DNA of 64,000 bases from Hymenobacter wooponensis (GTDB taxonomy: Bacteria > Bacteroidota > Bacteroidia > Cytophagales > Hymenobacteraceae): NCBI RefSeq assembly GCF_004745865.1, contig NZ_SRKZ01000003.1, forward strand, positions 558,001 through 622,000. Direction: 5' to 3'. The stretch's first letter is position 1. The number at the start of each line of letters is the position of its first letter. The position numbers and the translations under genes were made by a program. The notes beneath the pieces are model-generated. The model searched no databases. It was not told where the DNA came from and was given only the letters and a program-made list of their open reading frames with translations. Shown here in pieces: positions 17,005 through 26,341 of the stretch.

Positions 17005-18057
17005 ATGCTTCCACGCATTGGTATATCCGTCGGCGACCTTGCTGGCATCGGCCCGGAAATCATCTACAAAACCTTCCTTGATCAGCGGCTGCTTAAGTTC
17101 TGCACGCCCGTGGTCTACGGCACCGCTACCGTACTCTTTGATGAGTTTCCGGTGGACCCGCAGGCGGAGCCCCTCACCTTCCGGCAGGTACGCGAAGCGG
17201 CCGATATTGCCCCCGGCAAGCACAACGCCGTTACCTGCTGGGACGATGATTTTCACCTTACGCCTGGCCAGCCCACCCAGGCTAGTGGCACCGCCGCCCG
17301 CCAGAGCCTGCTCGCCGCCTCCCGCGACCTGAAAGCCGGCCTGCTCGATGCCCTTGTGACAGCGCCCATCAGCAAAGAGAATACTCAGTCTGATGACTTC
17401 CGCTACCCCGGCCACACCGAGTTTCTTACTACTTTCTTTGAGGCTCCCGAAAGCCTCATGCTCCTGGCCACCGAAGACCTGCGCGTAGCCACCGTCACGG
17501 GCCACATTCCGCTCAAGGATGTGCCCGGCCGCCTCACGCAGGAATTGCTGGCTACCAAGCTGCGCATCCTAATTAACTCCTTGAAGCAGGATTTTGGCAT
17601 TGAGAAGCCGCGCGTAGCCGTGCTAGGCCTCAACCCGCACGCCGGCGAAAACGGCCTGCTAGGCAGCGAAGAGGCTGATGTAGTAACGCCCGTACTCCAG
17701 CAGTTTCAGCAGGACGGCCACCTGGCCTACGGGCCCTTCCCGGCCGATGGCTATTTCGGTACCCGCCAGTTTCGCCAGTTTGATGCCACGCTGTCGCTGT
17801 ACCACGATCAAGGTCTGATTCCCTTTAAAACCATTGCCTTTGAGCGGGGCGTTAACTTCACGGCGGGCCTGCCGGTAATTCGCACCTCGCCTGATCATGG
17901 CACAGCCTACGGTATAGCAGGCCAGTACAAAGCTGATCCTACCTCTTTCCGTGAAGCGCTGTATATGGCCTGCGACATGGTAAAGCAGCGGAAAGCGTTG
18001 GCGGAAATAAAGCCCCTAATTCCGGGGCCTGCCCCGCGTGGTGGCCGTTACGAATAG
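17005..18057 (+). CDS. pdxA: 4-hydroxythreonine-4-phosphate dehydrogenase
   Basis: NAD-dependent step of the DXP-dependent pyridoxal phosphate route; the product condenses with deoxyxylulose phosphate through PdxJ. The start at 17005 (MLPRIGISVGDLAGIGPEI) matches the family N-terminus; the in-frame ATG at 16975 adds only 10 unrelated residues. Metal and substrate motifs visible are FRYPGHTEFLTTFF, ATVTGHIPLKDVP, VLGLNPHAGENG and SLYHDQGLIPFKT. Length is 350 residues. It ends at a strong terminator (18085). Confidence 0.95.
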   Translation: MLPRIGISVGDLAGIGPEIIYKTFLDQRLLKFCTPVVYGTATVLFDEFPVDPQAEPLTFRQVREAADIAPGKHNAVTCWDDDFHLTPGQPTQASGTAARQSLLAASRDLKAGLLDALVTAPISKENTQSDDFRYPGHTEFLTTFFEAPESLMLLATEDLRVATVTGHIPLKDVPGRLTQELLATKLRILINSLKQDFGIEKPRVAVLGLNPHAGENGLLGSEEADVVTPVLQQFQQDGHLAYGPFPADGYFGTRQFRQFDATLSLYHDQGLIPFKTIAFERGVNFTAGLPVIRTSPDHGTAYGIAGQYKADPTSFREALYMACDMVKQRKALAEIKPLIPGPAPRGGRYE

Positions 18058-18084
18058 GATACTGATTAAATAGGACTCGTTTTC

Positions 18085-18132
18085 TAAACACAACAGCTGA
18101 CGCTTTGCAAAGAGCGTCAGCTGTTGTGTTTA
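18085..18132. terminator. Bidirectional hairpin after pdxA
   Basis: A perfect 20-bp stem (TAAACACAACAGCTGACGCT and its complement) with an 8-base loop. A/T ends flank the GC core. It lies 27 bases past the pdxA stop. Confidence 0.8.
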
Positions 18133-18164
18133 AATCAGTTAGCAAACCTCATTTAGCAGCAGCT

Positions 18165-18184
18165 GTTCTATTCATAAACAGAAC
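18165..18184. promoter_or_regulatory. Near-palindromic operator candidate
   Basis: GTTCTATTCATAAACAGAAC equals its own reverse complement at 16 of 20 positions. It sits just upstream of the promoter of the XRE regulator gene, where an autoregulatory site would be expected. Confidence 0.45.
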
Positions 18185-18204
18185 ATTATTTCCAAAAACG
18201 AAAC

Positions 18205-18240
18205 TTTGTTTGCTCTTTTAAAACAAACCTAGTAAGTTTG
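18205..18240 (+). promoter_or_regulatory. Bacteroidetes-type promoter of the XRE gene with internal inverted repeat
   Basis: TTTG at 18209-18212 and TAAGTTTG at 18233-18240 are 20 bases apart and fit the -33/-7 consensus. Between and over them lie TTTGTTT (18205-18211) and AAACAAA (18221-18227), a second dyad that would block polymerase if bound. Confidence 0.65.
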
Positions 18241-18292
18241 CACCCTCTTATTTCATAGTTCTTCCCCATTCCAGACTTTCTCTTCTCTATTC

Positions 18293-18661
18293 ATGACGCT
18301 GCACACTCCCGCTGACTACCGCACCGCCCTGCGCCGACTCGACGCACTGGTAGCTGCTGGCTTCGAGGGTAATGCTGCACTGGAGGCGGAATTTCAGGAA
18401 TTAGTGGTGGCACTAGATACCTATGAGGGCAAGCTAGGCCTGTTACCCATTCCGAACTTGCCAACCTCACTGGCGGAGATGATTGAGCTGAAGCGCCAGC
18501 AAATGCGCCTCAAGCAGAAGGAGCTGGCCCAGCTGTTGGAAGTGCCTGCGGGCCGACTTTCGCAGATTTTGAGCGGCAAACGCCGTGTGACGTTGGATTT
18601 AGCTAAACGGCTGTATGAGCGACTCGGTATTCCTCCAGATTTTATTCTGAAGAACGCCTAG
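18293..18661 (+). CDS. XRE-family helix-turn-helix protein (HigA-like, orphan)
   Basis: A 122-residue protein. Residues about 1-60 form a helical region (TPADYRTALRRLDALVAAGF, then an acidic stretch) like that of HigA-type antitoxins. Residues about 65-122 are a Cro/CI-type HTH (LKQKELAQLLEVPAGRLSQI, GKRRVTLDLAKRLYERLGI). The domain order matches HigA antitoxins, but no RelE/HigB-like toxin lies on either side: upstream is a terminator and promoter, downstream the yceD promoter. It is therefore an orphan regulator in this window. Two dyads upstream suggest autoregulation. Targets are unknown. Confidence 0.8.
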   Translation: MTLHTPADYRTALRRLDALVAAGFEGNAALEAEFQELVVALDTYEGKLGLLPIPNLPTSLAEMIELKRQQMRLKQKELAQLLEVPAGRLSQILSGKRRVTLDLAKRLYERLGIPPDFILKNA

Positions 18662-18709
18662 CCCCTTCTTCTACCTTTCAGCTGCTTTTATATAACGGGG
18701 AAAACTTTC

Positions 18710-18717
18710 TACTTTTG
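18710..18717 (+). promoter_or_regulatory. -7 element upstream of yceD
   Basis: TACTTTTG matches the Bacteroidetes TAnnTTTG consensus completely and lies 22 bases before the GTG of yceD. I do not see a clear TTG at -33. It would drive the yceD-rpmF-plsX-fabH string. Confidence 0.5.
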
Positions 18718-18739
18718 CCCCCTGCTACAAACTCACCCT

Positions 18740-19273
18740 GTGAAAAAGGATTCTCAATACGACCTCAATATCGCCAAGCTGGCAGATAAAACGCACCATT
18801 TCGCGTTTGAGCTCGACCGTGCCTTTTTTGAGCAGTTTGACCAGGAGCTCATTCCGGATGGCAAGGTCCATGCGGATGTGACGCTCACTAAAACGGACCG
18901 TCTGCTGACCCTGGACTTTGATCTGCACGGCACCGTGCGCCAGATCTGCGACCGGAGCCTGGACGAGTACGACCAGGAAGTGGATGCTCAGGAGCAACTG
19001 CTGGTGCGTTACGGCGACCAGAACCTGGAGCTGGACGACAACGTGCTGCAAATCACGCCCGACACCCAGACGCTCCCAATTGCTCAGCACCTGTTTGATT
19101 ACATCGGCTTGGCATTGCCCATGAAGAAGCTGCACCCGCGCTTCCAGAACGAGCCCGATGAAAACCCCGATGCCGAAGCCAAGCTCATCTTCACTACTCG
19201 CCAGGAAGGCGATGATGATGATGACAGCGACGACACGGACCCGCGCTGGAACGCGCTACGCAACTTGAACTAA
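18740..19273 (+). CDS. YceD/DUF177 family protein
   Basis: DUF177 proteins precede rpmF in most bacteria and have been linked to 23S rRNA accumulation. This 177-residue copy has the conserved Cys region RQICDRSLDEYDQEVDAQEQ (about residues 73-92) and a very acidic C-terminal stretch (EGDDDDDSDDTD). Start is GTG at 18740, with no in-frame ATG before the conserved part. Position 62 bases before rpmF supports the family call and shared expression. Confidence 0.88.
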   Translation: MKKDSQYDLNIAKLADKTHHFAFELDRAFFEQFDQELIPDGKVHADVTLTKTDRLLTLDFDLHGTVRQICDRSLDEYDQEVDAQEQLLVRYGDQNLELDDNVLQITPDTQTLPIAQHLFDYIGLALPMKKLHPRFQNEPDENPDAEAKLIFTTRQEGDDDDDSDDTDPRWNALRNLN

Positions 19274-19335
19274 GCGCCCTGGGTCGCTTGAACCCTTGCA
19301 AATAATAACTTTCAACACTCAACATTACCTGACCC

Positions 19336-19560
19336 ATGGCACATCCTAAGCGCCGCCAATCCTCGACCCGCCGCGACAAGCGTCGCACCCACGATAAGCT
19401 GACCCCCAAGGCTATCAGCATTTGCTCTAACACCGGCGAGCTGCACCTGCGTCACAAAGCTTATGTTGTTGACGGCGACCTGTATCTGAATGGCAAAGTT
19501 GCTATCAAAGATTACGCTCCCGTAGCAGCCCCTGTTGCTACCGACAACGACGAAGAATAG
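19336..19560 (+). CDS. rpmF: 50S ribosomal protein bL32
   Basis: A 74-residue ribosomal protein. The start MAHPKRRQSSTRRDKRRTHD is diagnostic. The zinc-site cysteine pairs of classic bL32 are reduced to one Cys (ISICSNTGELHLRHK), so this is a zinc-independent version. The tail is acidic (TDNDEE). It sits between yceD and plsX, the usual order. Confidence 0.96.
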   Translation: MAHPKRRQSSTRRDKRRTHDKLTPKAISICSNTGELHLRHKAYVVDGDLYLNGKVAIKDYAPVAAPVATDNDEE

Positions 19561-19602
19561 TAGCGCTCTAGCGCTTATATCCCCCTCGGATACGCTTCTT
19601 TA

Positions 19603-19654
19603 GTTGCTTAGCTTCTCACGGTTTGGCGAAGGCCGCTGCGAGAAGCTAAGCAAC
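19603..19654. repeat. Inverted repeat between rpmF and plsX
   Basis: GTTGCTTAGCTTCTC at 19603-19617 pairs exactly with GAGAAGCTAAGCAAC at 19640-19654, followed by TGGCCTAG at about 19661. No T tract follows on the plus strand, so it is more likely a REP-like element or processing hairpin than a terminator. Confidence 0.6.
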
Positions 19655-19700
19655 GAGGGTGGCCTAGGGAATTCTCCCGGACCTCTTTGATACCTCTTTC

Positions 19701-20645
19701 ATGAAGATAGCCCTGGACGCAATGGGGGGTGATTTTGCCCCTCAGGCTGCCGTCGATGGAGCTGTGCTAGCGGCGAAAGCGCTGGCAGGCAAGGCGCAGA
19801 TTGTGCTCATCGGCCAGGAAGATGCTGTACGCCCTCTGCTTCAGCAACACGGCGCCGACGCCGAAGACCTGATTCTGGTATCTGCTTCGCAGATTATCGA
19901 AATGGGTGAGCATCCGGCTAAAGCCTACCAGCAAAAGCAGGATTCCAGTATTGCCGTGGGCTACCGGATGCTGCACGCCGGAGAAGTAGAAGCCTTCTGC
20001 TCGGCTGGTAACACGGGTGCTATGCTTGTGGGTGCCATGTTCAGCGTGAAACCCGTACCTGGCGTAATGCGCCCCGCTATTGCTAACTTCGTTCCGAAGC
20101 TGCATGGTGGCCTAGGGATTCTGCTAGACGTGGGGGCTAACGCCGAATGCAAGCCCGAAATGCTGGAGCAGTTTGGCGAGCTAGGTTCGCTCTACGCGCA
20201 GTACGTGTTGGGCATCGACCGCCCAAAGGTTGGCCTCATGAACCTGGGAGAAGAAGAAGGCAAAGGCACTGCCATCACCCAGGCTACGCATCAGCTGCTG
20301 AAGGTGAACCCCCATATTCACTTTATCGGCAACATCGAGGGTCGTGACCTGTTTAACGACAAAGCCGACGTAATTGTATGCGACGGCTACACGGGCAATG
20401 TAATGCTGAAAATGGCCGAGTCGATTTACGACATCATGGCTGAGAAGCAGATGCTGGACGACCCGTTCTTCAATAAATTTAACTACGAAGCCGTGGGTGG
20501 CTCCCCCATCCTGGGCATCAACGACAACGCCATTATCGGGCACGGAGTAAGCACGCCTACTGCCATTTGCAACATGCTGCAACAAGGCTACCAAATGGCT
20601 AGCTCTGGCATCTCCGACCAGATAAAAAACACCTTCAAGTCCTAA
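19701..20645 (+). CDS. plsX: Phosphate acyltransferase PlsX
   Basis: Converts acyl-ACP to acyl-phosphate at the membrane surface for phospholipid synthesis with PlsY. The N-terminus [20 protein letters not shown] and the motifs [41 protein letters not shown] and [12 protein letters not shown] are all family-typical. Length is 314 residues. It lies 60 bases before fabH, separated by a hairpin. Confidence 0.97.
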   Translation: MKIALDAMGGDFAPQAAVDGAVLAAKALAGKAQIVLIGQEDAVRPLLQQHGADAEDLILVSASQIIEMGEHPAKAYQQKQDSSIAVGYRMLHAGEVEAFCSAGNTGAMLVGAMFSVKPVPGVMRPAIANFVPKLHGGLGILLDVGANAECKPEMLEQFGELGSLYAQYVLGIDRPKVGLMNLGEEEGKGTAITQATHQLLKVNPHIHFIGNIEGRDLFNDKADVIVCDGYTGNVMLKMAESIYDIMAEKQMLDDPFFNKFNYEAVGGSPILGINDNAIIGHGVSTPTAICNMLQQGYQMASSGISDQIKNTFKS

Positions 20646-20650
20646 GCGAC

Positions 20651-20678
20651 AAAGTCCGGCCGCTAGCCGGACTTTTCT
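20651..20678 (+). terminator. Hairpin between plsX and fabH
   Basis: AAAGTCCGGC...GCCGGACTTTT forms a GC-rich stem directly followed by T-rich sequence. It looks like an intrinsic terminator 6 bases past the plsX stop and could reduce read-through into fabH. Confidence 0.7.
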
Positions 20679-20705
20679 TTGCCGCGCTTTTTCGTCTCCT
20701 CTCTA

Positions 20706-21719
20706 ATGAAGATTACCGCTGCCATTACTGGAGTGGGCTCTTACGTGCCCGACTACGTGCTCACGAATCAGGAACTCGAAACCATGGTTGATACAACCGA
20801 CGAGTGGATCATGAGCCGAACAGGGATCAAGGAGCGACACATTCTTAAGGGCGAAGATCAGGGCACCTCCGTAATGGGCATCAAAGCCGTAGAGCAGCTG
20901 CTGGCTAAAACCGGTGTAGCTGCCTCGGATATTGACTTGCTTATTTGCGCTACTACTACTCCTGATCTGGTTTTTCCGGCAACCGCCAACATCATCTCCG
21001 CCGCAGTAGGCGCTACAAAAGCCTTCAGCTTCGATATGCAGGCTGCTTGCTCAGGCTTCATGTACGCGCTGGCTACTGGCTCCCAGTTCATCTCTACTGG
21101 CACTTACAAAAAGGTGGTGGTAGTGGGCGCCGACAAGATGTCGAGCATTATCGACTACACCGACCGCGCCACCTGCATCATCTTTGGTGATGGCGCCGGC
21201 GCCGTTCTGCTTGAGCCAAATACTGATGGCCTAGGCCTCTTGGATCAGGAACTTCATTCGGATGGCCACGGCGAGCAGTATCTGCACCAGAAGGCTGGTG
21301 GATCTCGTCGTCCGCCATCTGCGGAAACTGTTGCCAAGCGCGAGCACTACGTATATCAGGAAGGAGCAGCTGTATTCAAGTTCGCCGTGAAAAACATGGC
21401 CGATGTAGCCGCGCAAGTTTCGGAGCGCAACGGCCTCACCGCCGATACGATTGACTGGCTGGTTCCGCACCAAGCTAACAAGCGCATCATTGACGCTACA
21501 GCCAACCGTGTAGGTATTGGCCCTGAGAAGGTGATGCTGAATATTCACCGCTATGGTAACACTACTAACGGTACCATTCCGCTGTGCTTGGCCGATTACG
21601 AGCAGAAGCTTCGTAAAGGCGACAACCTAATTATTGCTGCTTTTGGAGGCGGATTTACCTGGGGCTCCCTGTACCTGAAATGGGCCTACGACCCCAAGCC
21701 TGATCCTTCCGCTGCTTAA
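20706..21719 (+). CDS. fabH: 3-oxoacyl-ACP synthase III (KAS III)
   Basis: Starts fatty-acid synthesis by condensing an acyl-CoA with malonyl-ACP. The catalytic triad is visible: Cys115 in [13 protein letters not shown], His in [12 protein letters not shown], Asn in [11 protein letters not shown] start at the ATG at 20706 ([17 protein letters not shown]), which matches the family. The reading frame is open from 20679, but those nine extra residues are not conserved. The protein is 337 residues long. It carries an insertion around [20 protein letters not shown] compared with E. coli FabH, as in other Bacteroidetes copies I know. Confidence 0.95.
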   Translation: MKITAAITGVGSYVPDYVLTNQELETMVDTTDEWIMSRTGIKERHILKGEDQGTSVMGIKAVEQLLAKTGVAASDIDLLICATTTPDLVFPATANIISAAVGATKAFSFDMQAACSGFMYALATGSQFISTGTYKKVVVVGADKMSSIIDYTDRATCIIFGDGAGAVLLEPNTDGLGLLDQELHSDGHGEQYLHQKAGGSRRPPSAETVAKREHYVYQEGAAVFKFAVKNMADVAAQVSERNGLTADTIDWLVPHQANKRIIDATANRVGIGPEKVMLNIHRYGNTTNGTIPLCLADYEQKLRKGDNLIIAAFGGGFTWGSLYLKWAYDPKPDPSAA

Positions 21720-21764
21720 TTCCGGCGGCGCGAAACCAGAAAACCTCTATACTTGCACTCCCGA

Positions 21765-21797
21765 CGTGCCGCCCCGCCATCTTTCCGGGGCGGCACG
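21765..21797. terminator. GC-rich hairpin after fabH
   Basis: CGTGCCGCCCCG at 21765-21776 pairs perfectly with 21786-21797. It lies 45 bases past the fabH stop, and the T tract downstream is poor. It could equally be a 5'-UTR hairpin of efp: a TATACTTG resembling a -7 element lies at 21748-21755. Confidence 0.5.
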
Positions 21798-21908
21798 TTG
21801 CGTTTCCACCCCTGTTTATACATTTTCTGAACGTAGAAAAACAGGCCTAGATCAGCTAATTCCGCTGCTTTCAGCCTGATTTTCCCTCTTAACATCTTCT
21901 TTCCCACC

Positions 21909-22472
21909 ATGGCCACGACCGCAGATTTTCGCAACGGGCTCGTTTTGAATTACAACGGCGAGTTGCACGTCATCACCGAATTTCAGCACGTGAAGCCCGG
22001 CAAAGGCCCGGCCTTCGTACGCACCAAGCTCCGTAACATCAAAACCGGCCGCGTGATTGACAACACGTTCAACGCGGGCGTAAAAGTTGAAACGGCCCGC
22101 GTGGAGCAGCGCCCGCACCAGTACCTGTTCAAGGACGAATATGGCTACACGTTCATGGATAATGAGACGTTTGAGCAGGTCGTTTTGCCCGAGGCTATGG
22201 TACCCTTCGCCGACCTGATGAAGGAAGGCCAAGTAGCAACCATCCTGTTCCACGCCGAAACCGAGCAGCCCCTCACCGCCGAGCTGCCCACGACGGTAGA
22301 ACTAGTGGTAACTTACACTGAGCCCGGCCTGAAAGGCGACACGGCTACCAACACACTGAAGCCCGCCATTGTAGAAACCGGAGCCCGTATACAGGTGCCT
22401 CTGTTTATTGATACCGATACCAAAATCCGCATCAAGACCAGCGACTACTCCTATGTCGAAAGAGTCAAATAA
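21909..22472 (+). CDS. efp: Translation elongation factor P
   Basis: Relieves ribosome stalling at polyproline. It has three OB-type domains in 187 residues. The tip lysine of the loop [11 protein letters not shown] (Lys32) corresponds to the residue that is post-translationally modified in other bacteria. [18 protein letters not shown] sequence ([17 protein letters not shown]) and the C-terminal [20 protein letters not shown] are conserved. It is immediately followed by accB, with which it probably shares a transcript. Confidence 0.96.
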   Translation: MATTADFRNGLVLNYNGELHVITEFQHVKPGKGPAFVRTKLRNIKTGRVIDNTFNAGVKVETARVEQRPHQYLFKDEYGYTFMDNETFEQVVLPEAMVPFADLMKEGQVATILFHAETEQPLTAELPTTVELVVTYTEPGLKGDTATNTLKPAIVETGARIQVPLFIDTDTKIRIKTSDYSYVERVK

Positions 22473-22500
22473 GCAGTCCAGCAAGCCCTCTCCCGCCGCC

Positions 22501-22992
22501 ATGAAAGCCAAAGAACTACAGGAACTGATCGACTTTATTGCTAAGTCGGGTCTGAACAAAGTGAACATCGAGACTGAGGAGTTCAAGATCTCGGTTCAGC
22601 GCGACCCTAGCTATAAGCCAGTGGTAAGCATGTCGGCGCCAACGGCCGCAGCTCCTGCTGCCGCACCAGCTGCTACTCCAGCCCCATCTGCTCCGGCAGC
22701 AGCGCCTGCCGCTGCGGCGGCCCCGGCGGCTGAAGCAGCCAGCAGTGGTAACCACGTTCCGCTGAAGTCGCCCATGATCGGTACGTTCTACCGTAGCAGC
22801 GGCCCCGATAGCCCCGCCTTCGTGCAGGTCGGTGACTTGGTAGAAAAGGGGCAAGTGATTTGCATTATTGAAGCCATGAAGCTGTTCAACGAGATTGAGG
22901 CTGAGCAATCGGGCCGTATCGTGAAAGCTATGGTGGAAAATGCTTCGCCGGTTGAATACGACCAGCCATTGTTCCTTATCGAGCCGATGTAA
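22501..22992 (+). CDS. accB: Biotin carboxyl carrier protein of acetyl-CoA carboxylase
   Basis: Carries biotin between the carboxylase AccC and the transferase AccAD. N-terminal helix region ([19 protein letters not shown]), an Ala/Pro linker at about residues 44-83, then the biotinyl domain with the biotin-lysine motif EAMKLFNE (Lys127). Length is 163 residues from the ATG at 22501. An in-frame ATG at 22453, inside the end of efp, would add 16 residues ([10 protein letters not shown]...) and couple translation to efp. I prefer 22501 because the family begins there. Confidence 0.93.
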   Translation: MKAKELQELIDFIAKSGLNKVNIETEEFKISVQRDPSYKPVVSMSAPTAAAPAAAPAATPAPSAPAAAPAAAAAPAAEAASSGNHVPLKSPMIGTFYRSSGPDSPAFVQVGDLVEKGQVICIIEAMKLFNEIEAEQSGRIVKAMVENASPVEYDQPLFLIEPM

Positions 22993-23002
22993 TTTAAGAA
23001 CC

Positions 23003-23073
23003 GAGAAGTGAGAGCTTGGAACTCAGATGAGCAGCGCCCCTAGGCCTGCCTGGGTTTCAGGCTCTCACTTCTC
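23003..23073. repeat. Inverted repeat between accB and accC
   Basis: Arms 23003-23026 and 23050-23073 are complementary over 24 positions with a few mismatches; the outer 13 (GAGAAGTGAGAGC) are perfect. The spacer contains CTAGGCC. Layout matches the other paired palindromes of the window. Confidence 0.65.
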
Positions 23074-23090
23074 ACTTCTACCCCAGCGCT

Positions 23091-24437
23091 GTGTTCAAAA
23101 AAATATTGATTGCCAACCGGGGCGAAATTGCGTTGCGCATTATTCGTACCTGCAAGGAGATGGGCATCAAAACGGTGGCCGTTTACTCTACCGCTGACAA
23201 AGAAAGCCTTCACGTTCGGTTTGCGGATGAAGCTGTGTGCATTGGTCCTCCCTCTTCGGCCCAGAGCTACCTTAGCATTCCTACGCTGATTGCAGCGGCC
23301 GAAATCACCAACGCCGATGCTATTCACCCTGGCTACGGCTTCCTTTCGGAAAACGCGGAATTCTCGCGCGTATGCCAGGAAAACGGCATAAAGTTTATCG
23401 GGGCCTCACCCGAAATGATCAACCAGATGGGCGACAAGGCTTCGGCCAAAGCCACCATGATTGCGGCGGGTGTACCCTGTATCCCTGGCTCCGTAGGCCT
23501 GCTTGAATCAATAGAGCAAGGCAAGAAAGTAGCCGCTAAGATCAAGTATCCCGTTATTCTGAAAGCTACGGCTGGTGGCGGTGGCCGCGGCATGCGTATT
23601 ATCAACTCCGAAGAGGAATTTGAGAAAGCGTGGAACGACGCCCGCACCGAGGCCAAAGCAGCCTTCGGCAACGACGGAGTATATCTGGAGAAATTTGTGG
23701 AGGAGCCCCGCCACATTGAGATTCAGGTCTGCGGCGACCAGTTCGGCCGCGTGTGCCACCTTTCCGAGCGTGACTGCTCTATCCAGCGCCGCCACCAGAA
23801 ACTGGTGGAGGAAGCACCCTCACCGTTCATGACGGAAGAACTGCGTGAGAAGATGGGTAAGGCCGCCATTGCTGGTGCCTCGGCCATCAACTACGAAGGT
23901 GTAGGCACTATCGAGTTCCTAGTGGACAAGAACCGCGATTTCTACTTCATGGAGATGAACACCCGCATTCAGGTGGAGCATCCCGTGACGGAGGAAATCA
24001 TTAACTACGACCTCATCAAGGAGCAGATCAAGGTAGCCGCCGGTATCCCAATTTCGGGCGACAACTACTACCCTCGTATGCACGCGATGGAGTGCCGTAT
24101 CAACGCCGAGGACCCCACGAAGGACTTCCGTCCTTCACCCGGTAAAATTACGGTGCTGCATATCCCTGGTGGCCATGGCGTACGCGTAGATACTCACGTA
24201 TATGCCGGCTACCAGATTCCGTCGAACTACGACTCGATGATTGCCAAGCTCATCACTGTGGCTCAAACACGCGAGGAGTGCATCGTGAAGATGAAGCGTG
24301 CTCTATCGGAGTTCGTGGTAGAGGGTGTTAAAACTACCATCCCGTTCCACCTGAAGCTGATGGACAACGCAAACTTTAAGAATGGTGACTTCACTACGAA
24401 GTTCCTTGAAACGTCTTTTGACTTCTCGGAACTCTAG
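23091..24437 (+). CDS. accC: Acetyl-CoA carboxylase, biotin carboxylase subunit
   Basis: ATP-grasp enzyme that carboxylates the biotin of AccB. It begins at a GTG ([20 protein letters not shown]). Motifs: [13 protein letters not shown] (glycine-rich ATP loop), [50 protein letters not shown] and [12 protein letters not shown]. Length is 448 residues. Its TAG stop lies inside a CTAGGCCA octamer and is followed 5 bases later by a 31-bp perfect hairpin. Confidence 0.96.
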   Translation: MFKKILIANRGEIALRIIRTCKEMGIKTVAVYSTADKESLHVRFADEAVCIGPPSSAQSYLSIPTLIAAAEITNADAIHPGYGFLSENAEFSRVCQENGIKFIGASPEMINQMGDKASAKATMIAAGVPCIPGSVGLLESIEQGKKVAAKIKYPVILKATAGGGGRGMRIINSEEEFEKAWNDARTEAKAAFGNDGVYLEKFVEEPRHIEIQVCGDQFGRVCHLSERDCSIQRRHQKLVEEAPSPFMTEELREKMGKAAIAGASAINYEGVGTIEFLVDKNRDFYFMEMNTRIQVEHPVTEEIINYDLIKEQIKVAAGIPISGDNYYPRMHAMECRINAEDPTKDFRPSPGKITVLHIPGGHGVRVDTHVYAGYQIPSNYDSMIAKLITVAQTREECIVKMKRALSEFVVEGVKTTIPFHLKLMDNANFKNGDFTTKFLETSFDFSEL

Positions 24438-24441
24438 GCCA

Positions 24442-24507
24442 CTTACACCTACATAAACAAAAAGCCCAGCCTATACAGGCTGGGCTTTTTGTTTATGTAG
24501 GTGTAAG
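24442..24507. terminator. Perfect 31-bp terminator hairpin after accC
   Basis: Arms 24442-24472 and 24477-24507 match at all 31 positions around a 4-base loop (ATAC). The inner part is a classical terminator (AAAAAGCCCAGCCT...AGGCTGGGCTTTTT). The outer 13 bp are mixed sequence not needed for termination. Confidence 0.9.
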
Positions 24508-24660
24508 CTGAACGTGCTTTCAGTTTCACGCAAAGGTGAGTACTCACTCAATATGATAGCTTAACTACAGGCTAATTGGTATATATATTCAGTCAAAGCA
24601 AAAACCTGCTACTATAGCACCATTGCAGAATCAATACAGCATAGGATTAACAAAATAATA

Positions 24661-24693
24661 TTGAATAATACCGTGAGAAAGATACTACTATTG
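24661..24693 (+). promoter_or_regulatory. Candidate promoter of the amylase gene
   Basis: TTG at 24661-24663 and TACTATTG at 24686-24693 (one mismatch to TAnnTTTG) are 22 bases apart. The whole stretch 24540-24700 is markedly AT-rich compared with its surroundings. The start codon is 40 bases downstream. Confidence 0.45.
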
Positions 24694-24732
24694 TAACGTT
24701 CCTAATACCTCCACAACCAAAACTCCCACATC

Positions 24733-26235
24733 ATGTCAACCTCATTTCAGAGGCCTATTCTAGGCCTGCTGCTGGGCGGAGCCTTGCTTACGGCATCGTG
24801 CTCCAAAGAAAACCTAGCTCCCTCCTCACCCACTCCGGCAGCCGCCCCCGCTCCACAAAATGCTGTAGCTGTCAATGGCGTAATGCTACAGGGCTTTTAT
24901 TGGGATGTGCCCATTAGCAACACGCAAGGCACCTGGTGGCAGGTACTCGGCAGCAAAGCCGCTGAATTTAGTACGGCTGGTTTCACCGCTGTGTGGCTGC
25001 CGCCCGCTTATAAAGGTGGCAGCGTGTATGATGTAGGTTACGGCGTATATGACCGTTACGACTTGGGCGAGTTTAACCAGAAGGGTACTGTACCTACTAG
25101 GTACGGCACGTTAGCGCAACTTCAATCGGCAATTACGGCGCTGCATGGGCGGGGTATTCAGGTGTACGAGGATATGGTCATGAACCATCTTACCTCTGCT
25201 GATGCGCAAGAGCAATTCAGCTATAATGGCACCAACTACAACGTGTACACCAGCTTCACCTATCCGGGCCGGGGCAACACGTACAGCACGTTTAAGTGGC
25301 ATTACTACAACTTCAATGGTACGCAGCAAGCGCCTAATAACGGCTGGTACCAATGGAATGCTTGGGACTTCCAGCCCTACGCTAATGGCGATGCGTACGA
25401 TAACCTGCTGGGCTCAGAAATCCGGTACGCCGATGTAAACCAACGGACGGAGACTAAGAACTGGGGCAACTGGATTACCACTAAGCTGAGCCTGGATGGA
25501 TATCGATTGGATGCCACTAAGCACATACAAACCTCCTTCGTGAATGAGTGGCTGGATGCAGTGAAAGGTACTAGCGGCCGTTTTGCGGTGAGTGAGGCCT
25601 GGTTTAGAAACCTCTCCGATCTGAATAACTATGCATCGGCTACTGGAGGCCGCACTAGCTTATTTGATGTTCCACTGCACTATACGTTCCAGGACATGAG
25701 CAGCGGTAACGGAGCCTGGGACATGCGCGGACTGCAGTTTGCTGGTTTTACAGAAGCCAACGGACCGCTCTCGGTATCCTTCGTTGACAACCACGATACC
25801 GACCAACAAGGCGGGGGACTGTACTCGCCAGTTATTAACCTTAAGATGCTGGCCTACGCCTACATCCTGACCCGCGAGAAGGGCTACCCCTGCGTGTTCT
25901 ATAAGGACTATTATAACTACAACCTCGGCACGCAAATCAGCCGCCTCATGCAAATCCGGAAAGCCAACGCCTATGGCTCGGCCTATGAGTATACCAGTGT
26001 GGATGACGCCGACTATTACGCATACTCCCGTGCTGGTGACAGTACTCACAAAGGGTTGATGATGATTCTGAATGACGGTAGCAGCGCCCGTACCAAAGGC
26101 ATTACCTCTCCCTTCAAAAGCGCCACGCTAACTGATAAAACCGGCAACTACAGCGGCACCATTACCACCGACGCCAATGGCTACGGTAATTTCCCAGTGC
26201 AGGCCCGCAGCTATTCAGTGTGGGTGCCTAACTAG
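24733..26235 (+). CDS. Alpha-amylase, GH13, secreted lipoprotein
   Basis: Endo-acting starch hydrolase. A lipoprotein signal with lipobox LTASC (about residues 19-23) is followed by a Ser/Pro/Ala linker, so the mature enzyme is membrane-anchored outside the cytoplasm. GH13 regions are present in order: DVGYGVYDRYDLGEF, EDMVMNH, GYRLDATKH (nucleophile Asp), SEAWF (acid/base Glu) and FVDNHDT. The C-terminal domain is a short beta domain ending SVWVPN. Length is 500 residues, similar to Bacillus liquefying amylases. It stands alone between two strong terminators. No SusCD-type partners are nearby. Confidence 0.92.
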   Translation: MSTSFQRPILGLLLGGALLTASCSKENLAPSSPTPAAAPAPQNAVAVNGVMLQGFYWDVPISNTQGTWWQVLGSKAAEFSTAGFTAVWLPPAYKGGSVYDVGYGVYDRYDLGEFNQKGTVPTRYGTLAQLQSAITALHGRGIQVYEDMVMNHLTSADAQEQFSYNGTNYNVYTSFTYPGRGNTYSTFKWHYYNFNGTQQAPNNGWYQWNAWDFQPYANGDAYDNLLGSEIRYADVNQRTETKNWGNWITTKLSLDGYRLDATKHIQTSFVNEWLDAVKGTSGRFAVSEAWFRNLSDLNNYASATGGRTSLFDVPLHYTFQDMSSGNGAWDMRGLQFAGFTEANGPLSVSFVDNHDTDQQGGGLYSPVINLKMLAYAYILTREKGYPCVFYKDYYNYNLGTQISRLMQIRKANAYGSAYEYTSVDDADYYAYSRAGDSTHKGLMMILNDGSSARTKGITSPFKSATLTDKTGNYSGTITTDANGYGNFPVQARSYSVWVPN

Positions 26236-26240
26236 GATGT

Positions 26241-26316
26241 CTACCGATTGCTTCAGCTACAAAAAAGGGCTACCTAATTATGGGTAGCCCTTTTTTGTAG
26301 CTGAAGCAATCGGTAG
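26241..26316. terminator. Perfect 34-bp bidirectional terminator
   Basis: Arms 26241-26274 and 26283-26316 match at all 34 positions, with an 8-base loop. The core AAAAAAGGGCTACC with a T run on the far side serves both the amylase and the facing DUF3109 gene. The outer 14 bp extend the stem beyond what a terminator needs. Confidence 0.9.
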
Positions 26317-26341
26317 TAGCCTGAGCCTCCTAGGCCAGTCT

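Noticed and set aside
18293..18661. HigBA toxin-antitoxin pair
   Set aside because: Only the antitoxin-like gene is present; flanks hold a terminator, operators and the yceD promoter, with no toxin-sized frame.
22408..22500. Extended accB start inside efp
   Set aside because: The extra residues are not family-like; only the in-frame ATG at 22453 remains a minor alternative to 22501.
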